In this document: one piece after another, positions 1 through 6,560 of the stretch
How the letters are laid out: every line of letters begins with the position of its first letter
Position numbering within the stretch: position 1 is the stretch's first letter
From: Methanothrix sp.
GTDB lineage: Archaea; Halobacteriota; Methanosarcinia; Methanotrichales; Methanotrichaceae
Length of the DNA stretch: 9,183 bases
Direction: 5' to 3'
NCBI GenBank assembly: GCA_011620785.1
Contig: WOYM01000102.1
Span: 25,627-34,809, forward strand
Translations under genes and position numbers: made by a program
Notes under the pieces: model-generated
The model's database searches: none
What the model was told of the DNA's origin: nothing
What the model saw: only the letters and a program-made list of their open reading frames with translations

Positions 1-1
1 G

Positions 2-640
2 TTTGATTTTGCAATTCTGGACACCGTCCTGCCGGATATGGAAGGCCTGCTTCTTGCTCGGCAGATCATGGAAAAAGGATTTGCCTCCTTTGTGGTGATG
101 ATAAGCCAAATGGGAGAGATGGTACAGAAGGGTGATTCGCTCTCCGGATGGCTGACCAAGCCGGTGAAACCCCATCTGCTAAAGAGACTTTTTATTGATC
201 TGATATCTCCATCCAAGGGAAAGCTTCAGGATCTGGAAGCTCAGTCCACTTCATCCAGAGAGACCAGCGATCTGTCCATCCTCCTGGCAGAGGATAATCC
301 CATAAACCAGAAGGTAGCACTCCTAATGCTGAAACATCTCAGCTATAGAGCCGATGTAGCCAGCAGCGGTCCTGAGGTCCTGGCCAGTGTGAAGAGAAAG
401 CAATACGATGTCATTCTCATGGATATACAGATGCCGGATATGGATGGCCTTGAGGCCACCCGCCACATTCGAGAGATGGATGGATCAGTCTCGCAACCTC
501 ATATCATAGCTATGACCGCTTACGCTCTGGAGGGTGATCGAGAGGAGTTCTTGAAGGCCGGCATGAACGGCTATCTGAGCAAACCAATCCAGTTAGGAGA
601 GCTGAAATCGGCCTTGGAAAGTGTGAAGCCAATAGATTAG
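2..640 (+). CDS. Hybrid sensor histidine kinase, C-terminal part with two receiver domains (partial)
   Basis: The reading frame is open from base 2, so the gene starts outside the window; the internal ATG at base 38 is not a believable start because receiver sequence continues upstream of it. What remains is the end of one receiver domain and a complete second one. The first keeps its phospho-acceptor Asp (codon 20-22, in ILDTVLPDMEG), the switch Ser (104-106) and the Lys before Pro (158-160). The second spans about 269-630 and has the acidic pair (AEDN), the acceptor Asp at 422-424 in LMDIQMPDMDG, the Thr of AMTA and the Lys of LSKP, so both should be phosphorylatable. The protein ends right after receiver 2 with no HPt or output domain. 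Such architecture normally belongs to hybrid histidine kinases; the kinase core and sensor are inferred, not seen. A stand-alone tandem receiver protein is the alternative. Confidence 0.85.
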   Translation, partial: FDFAILDTVLPDMEGLLLARQIMEKGFASFVVMISQMGEMVQKGDSLSGWLTKPVKPHLLKRLFIDLISPSKGKLQDLEAQSTSSRETSDLSILLAEDNPINQKVALLMLKHLSYRADVASSGPEVLASVKRKQYDVILMDIQMPDMDGLEATRHIREMDGSVSQPHIIAMTAYALEGDREEFLKAGMNGYLSKPIQLGELKSALESVKPID

Positions 641-658
641 ATGAGATTATAGAAAAGA

Positions 659-674
659 TGATCAATGCTGATCA
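659..674 (+). terminator. Short hairpin between convergent genes, possible terminator
   Basis: TGATCA, ATGC, TGATCA form a perfect 6-bp stem with a 4-base loop, 19 bases after the kinase stop and overlapping the stop codon of the convergent HARP gene (672-674). On the + strand it is followed by a pyrimidine-rich stretch (679-700), so it could help end the kinase transcript. The stem is short and TGATCA is itself a palindrome, so chance is quite possible. Confidence 0.25.
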
Positions 675-1385
675 GATCATTCTATTCTCTTCTCTCTCCT
701 CTATAAAAAGCTCCGGCAATGCATTCATGTACTCTTTAATCATTATGGGAAAAGATCTGGATTCCATGAAGCGCAGACCCAACTGCTCAGCCCAGCGCTG
801 TATCCCCAAATCCTGGGAGACGACTGCAGCATCCAGCTCCTTGGCCAGCAGCAGAACATCGATGTCGGGAGCGCTATCCAGAATGCCATAGCGAAGGGCA
901 GCTCTGTATTTCTCCCGGAACTTCCTTATTATGCTCCCTACGACCTCCCTTTCTATCTCATCCCTCATCTCTCTCAGATCGCCCTTGCTTTCTGACAAAG
1001 CGATGCATCTGGAGACCGACTCCCATACAGCTTCCTCAGATATGTTCATACCCTTATTAATACGGCTCCTCATGTAATCCACATATTCATAAAAGATCTT
1101 TGAAGGCACCTTAACCTTGTATCTGTCCGGAGTCTTCTTGACCAGCCAGGTATCGACCTTTCCCAGGATGCGAGAATCGCAGCTATTATGCCTGGCAAAA
1201 TCCTTGATCTCATTGTAGACGGATGGATATGGTATATAGCAGCTGATTCCCAGGTGAAGCCTGCCCTCTGAAATGCGATCCAGGATGGCGTTCATTCCTT
1301 CGCAGATGTCGGTGGCGCCCTCGCTCTCCCAGGCCATGGAGTCTGTAAGTGCAGTTGTATCCAGAACGAATCTTTGGCGCAACAT
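672..1385 (-). CDS. HARP-family RNA-free ribonuclease P (PIN domain; 'RNA ligase partner' family)
   Basis: This 237-residue protein matches the UPF0278/'RNA ligase partner' family, now known as HARPs (homologs of Aquifex RNase P), protein-only enzymes that cut the 5' leader from precursor tRNA. The N-terminus RFVLDTTALTD holds the first PIN-domain Asp (D9). The C-terminal half has the family's acidic cluster, D170, D174 and D176 in ILDSAPDIDVLLLAKELD, then D185 and D192 in VVSQDLGIQ. The middle (about residues 95-165) is helical and charged, as expected for the spike helices that mediate oligomer formation in this family. Length is normal. The ATG at 1385 fits the family start and has a TATA-like box 27 bases upstream. 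In archaea HARPs coexist with the RNA-based RNase P, so the cellular role is uncertain; the older name reflects frequent proximity to an RNA ligase gene, which is not seen here. Confidence 0.88.
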   Translation of the reverse strand: MLRQRFVLDTTALTDSMAWESEGATDICEGMNAILDRISEGRLHLGISCYIPYPSVYNEIKDFARHNSCDSRILGKVDTWLVKKTPDRYKVKVPSKIFYEYVDYMRSRINKGMNISEEAVWESVSRCIALSESKGDLREMRDEIEREVVGSIIRKFREKYRAALRYGILDSAPDIDVLLLAKELDAAVVSQDLGIQRWAEQLGLRFMESRSFPIMIKEYMNALPELFIEEREENRMI

Positions 1386-1407
1386 TACTGAATGTATTGG
1401 ATCAAGT

Positions 1408-1418
1408 GATATAAGATA
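1408..1418 (-). promoter_or_regulatory. TATA-like box of the HARP gene
   Basis: Read on the - strand this is TATCTTATATC, centred about 27 bases upstream of the ATG at 1385. That spacing suits an archaeal promoter whose transcript starts at or just before the start codon. No Shine-Dalgarno sequence is visible before the ATG, consistent with a leaderless mRNA. Confidence 0.5.
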
Positions 1419-1458
1419 GCTTCCAGAAAAGCCAAAAGAAAGTGGCCCCCTAAAAAAG

Positions 1459-1467
1459 CTAATAAAG
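1459..1467 (+). promoter_or_regulatory. Possible TATA-like box of the NrpR-domain gene
   Basis: CTAATAAAG lies about 26 bases before the GTG at 1489 but only about 17 before the TTG at 1480. If it is the promoter, a leaderless transcript would favour the GTG start. The match to an archaeal TATA box is only moderate. It shares the 94-base divergent region with the HARP promoter. Confidence 0.35.
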
Positions 1468-1479
1468 CCCTATCGCTGA

Positions 1480-2214
1480 TTGGAAGATGTGACCCCAGTG
1501 CAACCTCTGGTCTTCACCCTGGCCAGAATTGAGAACCTGATGCATCAGGTGAGCTTCGATCCAGCGGGTATGAAGGGCAAGATCATAACCAATACCACCA
1601 GGGTAAGAAAAGAGGCTCTGGATGAGACCCTGGCAGTCTTTTATGATACCATCAAAAGCGGCCTGGCGGTGTCGCCGATGATCAAGGTCATAGAAGGAAA
1701 GAGGCGGATTAAAATCAAGACCGCCTGCAGCCTGACCCTTTGCGCCGTTATGCTCAAGCATGGCATACCGGTTCATCCCAAGGGAGGAGGTCTGGTGGAG
1801 GTGGTGGAGAGGGAGCCGACAAGGTTCACAGATATGCTCATGTATTGGGCTACGACCGTTGATCCCATTGATGTCCTGACCGCTCAAGGGCTGATGAATA
1901 TCACTGGGATGATGCGCACCGGGAACGGCCGGATCTTAGGTAACCTTCACGAGGCACCTATGCTCGCCCGGGACAGGATCGAGGATGTGCTTGAAGCTCT
2001 GGCCCAGGCGGGATTCGCCGGGGTGCTGGAGCTGGGCCAGCCGAATATGAATGTCCTGGGGGTCTCTGTGGAGAGGGATCACGTGGGATTGGCACTGGTC
2101 GGAGGGACCAATCTCATGGCTGCAGCAAAGGAATGCCAGATAGATGTGATGCATGAGTCGATCAGCGATCTGACAGATATTTCTGAATTGAAGCATATAG
2201 AAGAGCTTCTTTAG
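1480..2214 (+). CDS. nrpR: Stand-alone NrpR effector-domain protein (DUF128; NrpRII-like)
   Basis: The sequence looks like a single NrpR (DUF128) domain, the 2-oxoglutarate-sensing part of the archaeal nitrogen repressor. Recognisable features are HGIPVHPKGGGLVEVVE (residues 94-110), GNLHEAP (154-160) and the glycine-rich end GVSVERDHVGLALVGGTN (194-211). At 244 residues it has room for one domain only. The winged-helix DNA-binding region that starts classic NrpR is absent, and an in-frame TGA at 1477-1479 rules out an upstream extension. In Methanosarcina mazei such an HTH-less protein (NrpRII) works with an HTH-bearing NrpRI and contacts general transcription factors; that role here is inference. 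The start is uncertain: TTG at 1480 opens the frame, GTG at 1489 is better placed relative to a TATA-like box, and neither has a clear ribosome-binding site. It is divergent from HARP and followed 40 bases later by polX. Confidence 0.75.
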   Translation: MEDVTPVQPLVFTLARIENLMHQVSFDPAGMKGKIITNTTRVRKEALDETLAVFYDTIKSGLAVSPMIKVIEGKRRIKIKTACSLTLCAVMLKHGIPVHPKGGGLVEVVEREPTRFTDMLMYWATTVDPIDVLTAQGLMNITGMMRTGNGRILGNLHEAPMLARDRIEDVLEALAQAGFAGVLELGQPNMNVLGVSVERDHVGLALVGGTNLMAAAKECQIDVMHESISDLTDISELKHIEELL

Positions 2215-2224
2215 GAAGCATTAT

Positions 2225-2232
2225 TCTTATAC
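2225..2232 (+). promoter_or_regulatory. TATA-like box of polX
   Basis: TCTTATAC lies about 26 bases upstream of the GTG at 2255, the spacing for a leaderless archaeal transcript beginning at the start codon. It sits in the 40-base gap after the NrpR-domain gene, so polX need not depend on read-through. Confidence 0.4.
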
Positions 2233-2254
2233 CACAAGTGATCAATTCATTTTT

Positions 2255-3988
2255 GTGATCGATTCCGTCAAGAACCGCGAGATTGCTGGCATTCTCTACC
2301 AAATGGCAGAGCTCCTGGAGCTGCATGCAGAGAATCGCTTCAAGATAATAGCTTACAGCAGAGCTGCAAGGGCAATCGAATCCCTGACAGAGGATATCGA
2401 GCAGGTCTGCAGGGATGGAAGGCTGGAGGGCATTCCTGGCGTTGGGAAAGCGATCGCTGAGAAGATCAAAGAGTACCTGCGCACCGGCAGGATTCAGTCT
2501 CATCAAGACCTCCTGGCGGATACACCGCAGGGCCTGGCTGAGCTTCTCCAGATCTCAGGTTTGGGCCCAAAGACGGTCTTTATGCTCCATGAGAAGCTGA
2601 ACATAACCAACCTGGATGAGCTGGAGAAGGCTGCAAGGGAACACAGTATTCGCCGGCTTCCCAGAATGGGCGTGGTGCGTGAGAAGAATATACTGAAATC
2701 CATCGAAAGGTACAGGAAGCGCAGCAATCGTATACTCTACAGCACTGCTGAGCCCATTGTTGATGAGATTCTGACATATCTGGGAGGTATAGAGGGCCTG
2801 GAGCATGCCACTGCCGCAGGAAGCTACCGCCGGAGACGGGAGACAGTGGGAGACATCGATATTCTGGCCACTGCGGGAAAGCCGGAGGAGATCGTGGCGG
2901 CTTTTGTGAAGATGCCTTTAGTAGAGGAGGTCCTGGCCAAGGGTCCCACCAAAGCGAGCGTCATTATGAATGATACCATCCAGGTGGACCTGAGGATAGT
3001 CGAGCACCGGTCCTATGGCACAGTGCTTCAGTACTTCACCGGCTCCAAGGAGCATAATGTCAGCATGCGCCAGCTTGCTCTCGATCGCGGTTACTCATTG
3101 AGCGAGTACTCCCTCACCCGCTTGACCAATGGCCAGGATCTGTTCTTCGATCAGGAGGAAGAGGTTTACCAGGCCCTGGGCCTGCAGTACATACCGCCTG
3201 AGCTGCGGGAGGACCGGGGAGAGATCGAGGCGGCGCTGGGAGGGAGGCTGCCCAGGCTCGTCGAGGCGAAGGATATTCGGGGAGATCTGCATGTCCATAG
3301 CATCTGGTCGGACGGCAGAGCCTCCATAATCGAGCTGGCCCAAGCCGCCAGGTCTCTGGGCTATGAGTATATCGCATTATCCGACCATTCCCCATCGGTC
3401 GGCATCGCCGGAGGGATCGGACGAGAGAAGATGGAGGAGAAGATCGAGGCGGTGGCAGAGGCAAATGATAGCCTGGAAGGTATCACCGTTCTGATGGGCG
3501 CTGAGGTGGACATAAAGGCAGACGGCAGTCTGGACTATCCCGATGATCTTCTGGAAAGGATGGATGTCGTTGTTGCCTCGGTCCATATGGCCCAGCAGCA
3601 GAAGGAGAGGACGATAACCGGAAGGCTGATCTCGGCCATAGAAAACGAGAACGTGGATATCATTGGCCACCCAACGGGAAGGATCATCAACCAGCGAGAG
3701 CCATCGGATATGGATTTTCATGCGGTTTTAAAGGCGGCGGCAAAAACCGGGACCGCCCTGGAGATCAATGCTCATCCCAGCCGCCTGGACCTGAATGATG
3801 TCAATGCACGGGCGGCAAAGGAGATGGGAGTTCAGATGAGCATCAACTCCGATGCCCATGACGCCGGGCAGCTTCTTAACATGAAGTACGGGATTAACGT
3901 CGCCAGGCGAGCTTGGCTGGAGAAAAAGGACCTCATAAATGCCATGGATTTGAAGGACCTTATCCATTTTCTCAAAAAGGAGCATTAA
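2255..3988 (+). CDS. polX: DNA polymerase X with C-terminal PHP nuclease domain (PolX)
   Basis: This 577-residue protein has the full bacterial/archaeal PolX layout, and its length is typical. Residues 1-90 form the 8-kDa-like DNA-binding region with a helix-hairpin-helix at LEGIPGVGKAIAEKI (58-71); a second lies at LLQISGLGPKTV (97-108). The polymerase palm has GSYRRRRETVGDIDI (189-203), with catalytic D200 and D202, and the third acid D245 in IQVDLRIV; YFTGSKEHN (260-268) is the usual PolX signature. The PHP domain (about 343 to the end) keeps its metal ligands: DLHVHS (H346, H348), D353, H378 in SDHS, E417, H444, H472 and D533/H535 in NSDAHD. It should therefore carry gap-filling synthesis plus 3'-5' exonuclease or phosphatase-type activity in base-excision repair. 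The start is GTG; no Shine-Dalgarno is evident and no other in-frame start lies close upstream. It converges on purA. Confidence 0.96.
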   Translation: MIDSVKNREIAGILYQMAELLELHAENRFKIIAYSRAARAIESLTEDIEQVCRDGRLEGIPGVGKAIAEKIKEYLRTGRIQSHQDLLADTPQGLAELLQISGLGPKTVFMLHEKLNITNLDELEKAAREHSIRRLPRMGVVREKNILKSIERYRKRSNRILYSTAEPIVDEILTYLGGIEGLEHATAAGSYRRRRETVGDIDILATAGKPEEIVAAFVKMPLVEEVLAKGPTKASVIMNDTIQVDLRIVEHRSYGTVLQYFTGSKEHNVSMRQLALDRGYSLSEYSLTRLTNGQDLFFDQEEEVYQALGLQYIPPELREDRGEIEAALGGRLPRLVEAKDIRGDLHVHSIWSDGRASIIELAQAARSLGYEYIALSDHSPSVGIAGGIGREKMEEKIEAVAEANDSLEGITVLMGAEVDIKADGSLDYPDDLLERMDVVVASVHMAQQQKERTITGRLISAIENENVDIIGHPTGRIINQREPSDMDFHAVLKAAAKTGTALEINAHPSRLDLNDVNARAAKEMGVQMSINSDAHDAGQLLNMKYGINVARRAWLEKKDLINAMDLKDLIHFLKKEH

Positions 3989-3997
3989 GAGCCTTTT
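3975..3997 (+). terminator. Weak stem-loop at the end of polX
   Basis: AAAAGG (3975-3980) can pair with CCTTTT (3992-3997) around an 11-base loop that contains the polX TAA. The stem ends in a short T run. It is a weak signal that may simply mark the shared end region of polX and purA. Confidence 0.3.
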
Positions 3998-3999
3998 AG

Positions 4000-4018
4000 C
4001 CAAAAATAAAAGGAAAAG
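4000..4018 (-). terminator. T-rich terminator of purA
   Basis: On the - strand, nine bases after the purA stop codon, the sequence is CTTTTCCTTTTATTTTTGG. Runs of T directly after a gene are the usual archaeal termination signal, and no strong hairpin is needed. The 39-base space between the two convergent stop codons leaves little room for anything else. Confidence 0.5.
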
Positions 4019-4027
4019 ATGCTGATT

Positions 4028-5305
4028 TCATTCTTCCTCCATCTCCCGGAATATGGTCTGCTCTCTTCCCGGTCCTACCGATACCGCAGATATTTCCACG
4101 CCCAGCAGGTCCTCGAGCTTTTCTACATAATCGCGAGCATTCTCGGGCAGATCATCATAGTCTTTGACCTCGGTTATATCCTCCGTCCAGCCGGGCACTT
4201 CTTCATAGATGGGCTTGCAGCGGGCAAGGTCTGTGGTGCTCTCCGGCGGATAGCCAAGGGTATCGCCGTCCAGATCGTAGCCCACGCAGATCTTTATGGG
4301 ATTGATGCCCGTGAGCACATCAAGCTTGGTGAGGGCCATCTCAGTGTAGCTGTTGAGATAGACGGACTTCAGGCCTAAGACGGCATCAAACCAGCCGCAT
4401 CTGCGCGCCCTTCCCGTGGTGGTGCCGTATTCTCCGCCCTTCTCTCTCATCTGCTCGCCCAGGGAATCGACTAGCTCCGTGGGCATGGGCCCCTCGCCCA
4501 CCCGGGTGATGTAGGCCTTGATCACTCCCACCACGTTGTCGACCATCACCGGGCCGACGCCCAGATTTGCGCAGGCGCTTCCTGCGATTGTGAAGCTGGA
4601 GGTTACAAACTTCTGGGTGCCGTGAATGACATCCAGAAATGCCCCCTGAGCCCCTTCAGCCAGGACGCTCTTCTCCTCCAGGAGAGCGATGTTGATCTCC
4701 CGCGAGACATCGGCGATCCTGCTCTTCAGTTTCTTTCCGATCTCCAGATACTCATCGATGTAAGGCGCATATCTGACTACAGTCGGGTCGCCGCCCATAT
4801 CAAGGATTGCTTTCTCCTTGCCAGGCGCGATCTCCTTCAGCTTGGCTTCCAGCAAGGCAGGATCGGTGAGGTCACCCATCTGGACCTCCTCGCGAGCGAC
4901 CTTGTCCACATAGGCAAATCCGATGCCTCGGTTTGTGGTCCCGATCTTTTCCGTCCTCGCCTTCTCACGCAAGCTGTCCAGCTCGATGTGATAGGGCATG
5001 ATGATCGTCGTCTTGGGATCAATTCCCAAGTCGACCTTGATGCCTTCAGACTCCAGGGACTGAATTTCATTCCATAAAACCCGGGGATTAAGCACCACTC
5101 CGGGTCCGATCAGAAGCCTGCGGCCGAAGATCGCGCCGCTGGGAACCAGATGGAGCTTGTACTTCTTTCCTCCCACAACCACCGTATGACCTGCATTGTC
5201 GCCTCCCTGGAAGCGAACAATGACATCGTAGTTCTCTGCCAGTAGATCTATAACCTTGCCTTTTCCCTCATCACCAAACTGCGCACCGGTGAGTATTGTA
5301 AACAT
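4028..5305 (-). CDS. purA: Adenylosuccinate synthetase
   Basis: This cytoplasmic enzyme joins IMP and aspartate with GTP to give adenylosuccinate, the first step from IMP to AMP. The N-terminus MFTILTGAQFGDEGKGK contains the GTP-binding glycine loop and catalytic Asp (D12), and GDNAGHT (35-41) carries the catalytic His (H40). IGTTNRGIGFAYVDKVARE (121-139) is the IMP-binding segment, and GTTTGRARRCGWFDAV further on is the IMP/Asp loop. The end, GPGREQTIF (411-419), is the nucleotide-base motif. At 425 residues it is full length. The Phe in GAQFGDEG and in RGIGFAY, where bacteria have Trp and Pro, fits the archaeal version. The ATG at 5305 is at the family start. The upstream gene ends 45 bases before it, so co-transcription with the glutamate ligase is likely, although a weak AT-rich stretch at 5328-5340 could be its own promoter. 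Confidence 0.97.
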   Translation of the reverse strand: MFTILTGAQFGDEGKGKVIDLLAENYDVIVRFQGGDNAGHTVVVGGKKYKLHLVPSGAIFGRRLLIGPGVVLNPRVLWNEIQSLESEGIKVDLGIDPKTTIIMPYHIELDSLREKARTEKIGTTNRGIGFAYVDKVAREEVQMGDLTDPALLEAKLKEIAPGKEKAILDMGGDPTVVRYAPYIDEYLEIGKKLKSRIADVSREINIALLEEKSVLAEGAQGAFLDVIHGTQKFVTSSFTIAGSACANLGVGPVMVDNVVGVIKAYITRVGEGPMPTELVDSLGEQMREKGGEYGTTTGRARRCGWFDAVLGLKSVYLNSYTEMALTKLDVLTGINPIKICVGYDLDGDTLGYPPESTTDLARCKPIYEEVPGWTEDITEVKDYDDLPENARDYVEKLEDLLGVEISAVSVGPGREQTIFREMEEE

Positions 5306-5350
5306 GCTCTCAGAGATGGCCGGTCACGTAGATAACTATTTTGATGGAAA

Positions 5351-6250
5351 TCATCCCTTTTTGTGATCCAGATTGGAGCAGACATGCTGTGCTATCGCTT
5401 CTGTGACATCTATTCCCAGGGCCTCATAGATCCCTTTGCCCGATGGGGTCCCGTTCACCTCTATTGTCGTCAGGCCATCCTTGCTCTCCAGGAGGTCGAC
5501 GCCGCAATATATGGCGCCAACGGCGCGGGCAGATCTCACCGCCAGGTCCTCCAGCTCACGGGTTTTCGGACCGGGGGTGGGCCGGCCACCTCGCGCCAGG
5601 TTGCTGATCCATTCTCCCTGTGGAGCATTGCGATAGATGGCTCCCTGCAATCTGCCGTCCACCACGAATGCCCGGATGTCACGCGGTGAGCCGGAGGCAA
5701 CGGTGATGAACTCCTGCAGGTAGACCAGACCATTGGCCTCAATTATCCTCCGCAGACTCTCGATGTCCGACTGCTCGATGCTGTTTAGGAGTATAATGTC
5801 CTTGCCTTTGTAGCCGAACAGCGGCTTGGATACCGCCTTTCCAAAGGAATGAAGGGCCTCCTCGGCAATCTCCGGGCTTGTGGTGACCACCGTCCTGGGA
5901 GTGGGAATGGAAGCATCATGCAGTCTTCTGGATGTAGCATATTTGTTTGCCGCACTGGAGATGGCCTCTGGGGGATTGATAACTGAAATTCCCAACTCCA
6001 CCAGGGCGGTCAGGGCCTCGAAACGAAAAGAGACATCAACTGCCCCCCGCCTCCCCAGGTCCCGGACCACCAGAGCGTCCAGACTCAACAGATCGGTCTC
6101 GCCGCATCTGAAATCCAGACTCCCGTCGATGCTGCTTATCAGCTCGGAGAAATCGAGGAATTTTGCAGACACATTCTTTCGGGAAAATGAGGCCATTAAA
6201 GCCTGGGCTGTCCAGTCGTCCCGGTCGGAGACCACGATTCCTACTTTCAT
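5351..6250 (-). CDS. mptN: RimK-family ATP-grasp alpha-L-glutamate ligase, probably MptN
   Basis: A 299-residue ATP-grasp ligase of the RimK/MptN/CofF group, which adds glutamate by an alpha-linkage to a carboxylated acceptor. MptN converts tetrahydromethanopterin to tetrahydrosarcinapterin and CofF caps coenzyme F420; I favour MptN but cannot separate the two by eye. Visible ATP-grasp features are NKYATS (102-107), SKPLFGYKGKDI (141-152) with the nucleotide-binding Lys, QEFI (179-182), RDIRAFVV (190-197), WISNLARGGRP (214-224), GVDLL (250-254) and the magnesium-binding IEVNGTPSGKG (263-273). I place the start at the ATG at 6250 (MKVGIVVSD) because that is the family N-terminus and a TATA box lies about 25 bases upstream. 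A frame extending 60 codons further to 6430 reads through that promoter and has no family character. purA follows 45 bases downstream. Confidence 0.85.
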   Translation of the reverse strand: MKVGIVVSDRDDWTAQALMASFSRKNVSAKFLDFSELISSIDGSLDFRCGETDLLSLDALVVRDLGRRGAVDVSFRFEALTALVELGISVINPPEAISSAANKYATSRRLHDASIPTPRTVVTTSPEIAEEALHSFGKAVSKPLFGYKGKDIILLNSIEQSDIESLRRIIEANGLVYLQEFITVASGSPRDIRAFVVDGRLQGAIYRNAPQGEWISNLARGGRPTPGPKTRELEDLAVRSARAVGAIYCGVDLLESKDGLTTIEVNGTPSGKGIYEALGIDVTEAIAQHVCSNLDHKKG

Positions 6251-6270
6251 GGGCGAGAGTTGGCGATCTG

Positions 6271-6280
6271 ATATAATATC
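6271..6280 (-). promoter_or_regulatory. TATA box of mptN(-purA)
   Basis: On the - strand this reads GATATTATAT, centred about 25 bases upstream of the ATG at 6250, with AATGAA just before it as a possible BRE. It is one of the better TATA matches in the window and implies a leaderless or nearly leaderless transcript. It decides the mptN start against the longer frame. Confidence 0.6.
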
Positions 6281-6304
6281 TTCATTGCCCACCCACCTCA
6301 CCAG

Positions 6305-6318
6305 ACTGGCCTGCCAGT
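6305..6318. promoter_or_regulatory. 14-base dyad upstream of the mptN promoter
   Basis: ACTGGC, two bases, GCCAGT form a perfect 6+6 inverted repeat whose near edge is about 25 bases upstream of the TATA box. Position and symmetry suit a dimeric regulator, but no known operator is recognised and chance cannot be excluded. Confidence 0.3.
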
Positions 6319-6420
6319 GGATTTGACCTATCGGAGAAGAAATAAGGCGTTGAAGCTCGAGTTGCTGACAAGCTTGCCGTTCAACCGGGCCCCGCCTGGA
6401 GATTATTAATGTCGATATAT

Positions 6421-6528
6421 CAAGGACCAATCAACGGCTCTGCCTCGTTCGTATCCAAGCCACTCCGGCGTTGAGGGAGCTAGGGCATTAGCGCGGGAGG
6501 CCCAAAGGACCGACTCGCGGCGCCCACT
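6421..6528. other. GC-rich intergenic block of unknown nature
   Basis: Between mptN and acs, bases 6421-6530 are about 63% G+C by hand count (69 of 110), far richer than the other intergenic DNA in the window. It begins beside a TATA-like GATATATC (6414-6421, + strand) and ends at the T run of the acs terminator. I find no start codon with an open frame worth calling: the + frame from ATG 6411 stops after 21 codons, and the - strand frame open over the block has no start codon. I see no tRNA, 5S, SRP or RNase P RNA signature. It could be a small RNA, a genomic repeat or a decayed insertion. The rest of the gap (6319-6420) shows nothing recognisable. Confidence 0.4.
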
Positions 6529-6560
6529 AAAAAAAAGTATTCCGCTCAGCCCAGGAGCGG
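6529..6560 (-). terminator. Hairpin and T8 terminator of acs, overlapping its stop codon
   Basis: On the - strand, CCGCTC, a 7-base loop and GAGCGG form a perfect 6-bp stem (6542-6560), followed five bases later by eight T (6529-6536). The TGA stop codon (6546-6548) lies at the junction of loop and 3' arm. It resembles a bacterial intrinsic terminator, and the T run alone would suit archaeal termination. Confidence 0.65.

Noticed and set aside
1386..1479. NrpR operator in the divergent region
   Set aside because: Searched for GGAA-N6-TTCC and CGGTA-N6-TACCG by eye; only isolated half-sites such as TTCC at 1421 and GGAA at 1482 occur, not at correct spacing or orientation.
1459..2196. Two - strand frames opposite the NrpR-domain gene
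   Set aside because: The + strand frame has the NrpR-type glycine-rich and GNLHEAP motifs; the antisense translations are His/Leu-rich and unrecognisable.
4622..5077. 151-codon + strand frame within purA
   Set aside because: It lies wholly opposite purA, whose reading frame carries all the family motifs; the translation has no recognisable domain.
5880..6326. 148-codon + strand frame opposite mptN
   Set aside because: Antisense shadow of the ATP-grasp gene, covering its promoter and N-terminal codons; composition and translation show no family.
6251..6430. 60-codon N-terminal extension of mptN
   Set aside because: The extension reads through the TATA box at 6271-6280 and the dyad, and the RimK-family N-terminus begins exactly at the ATG at 6250.
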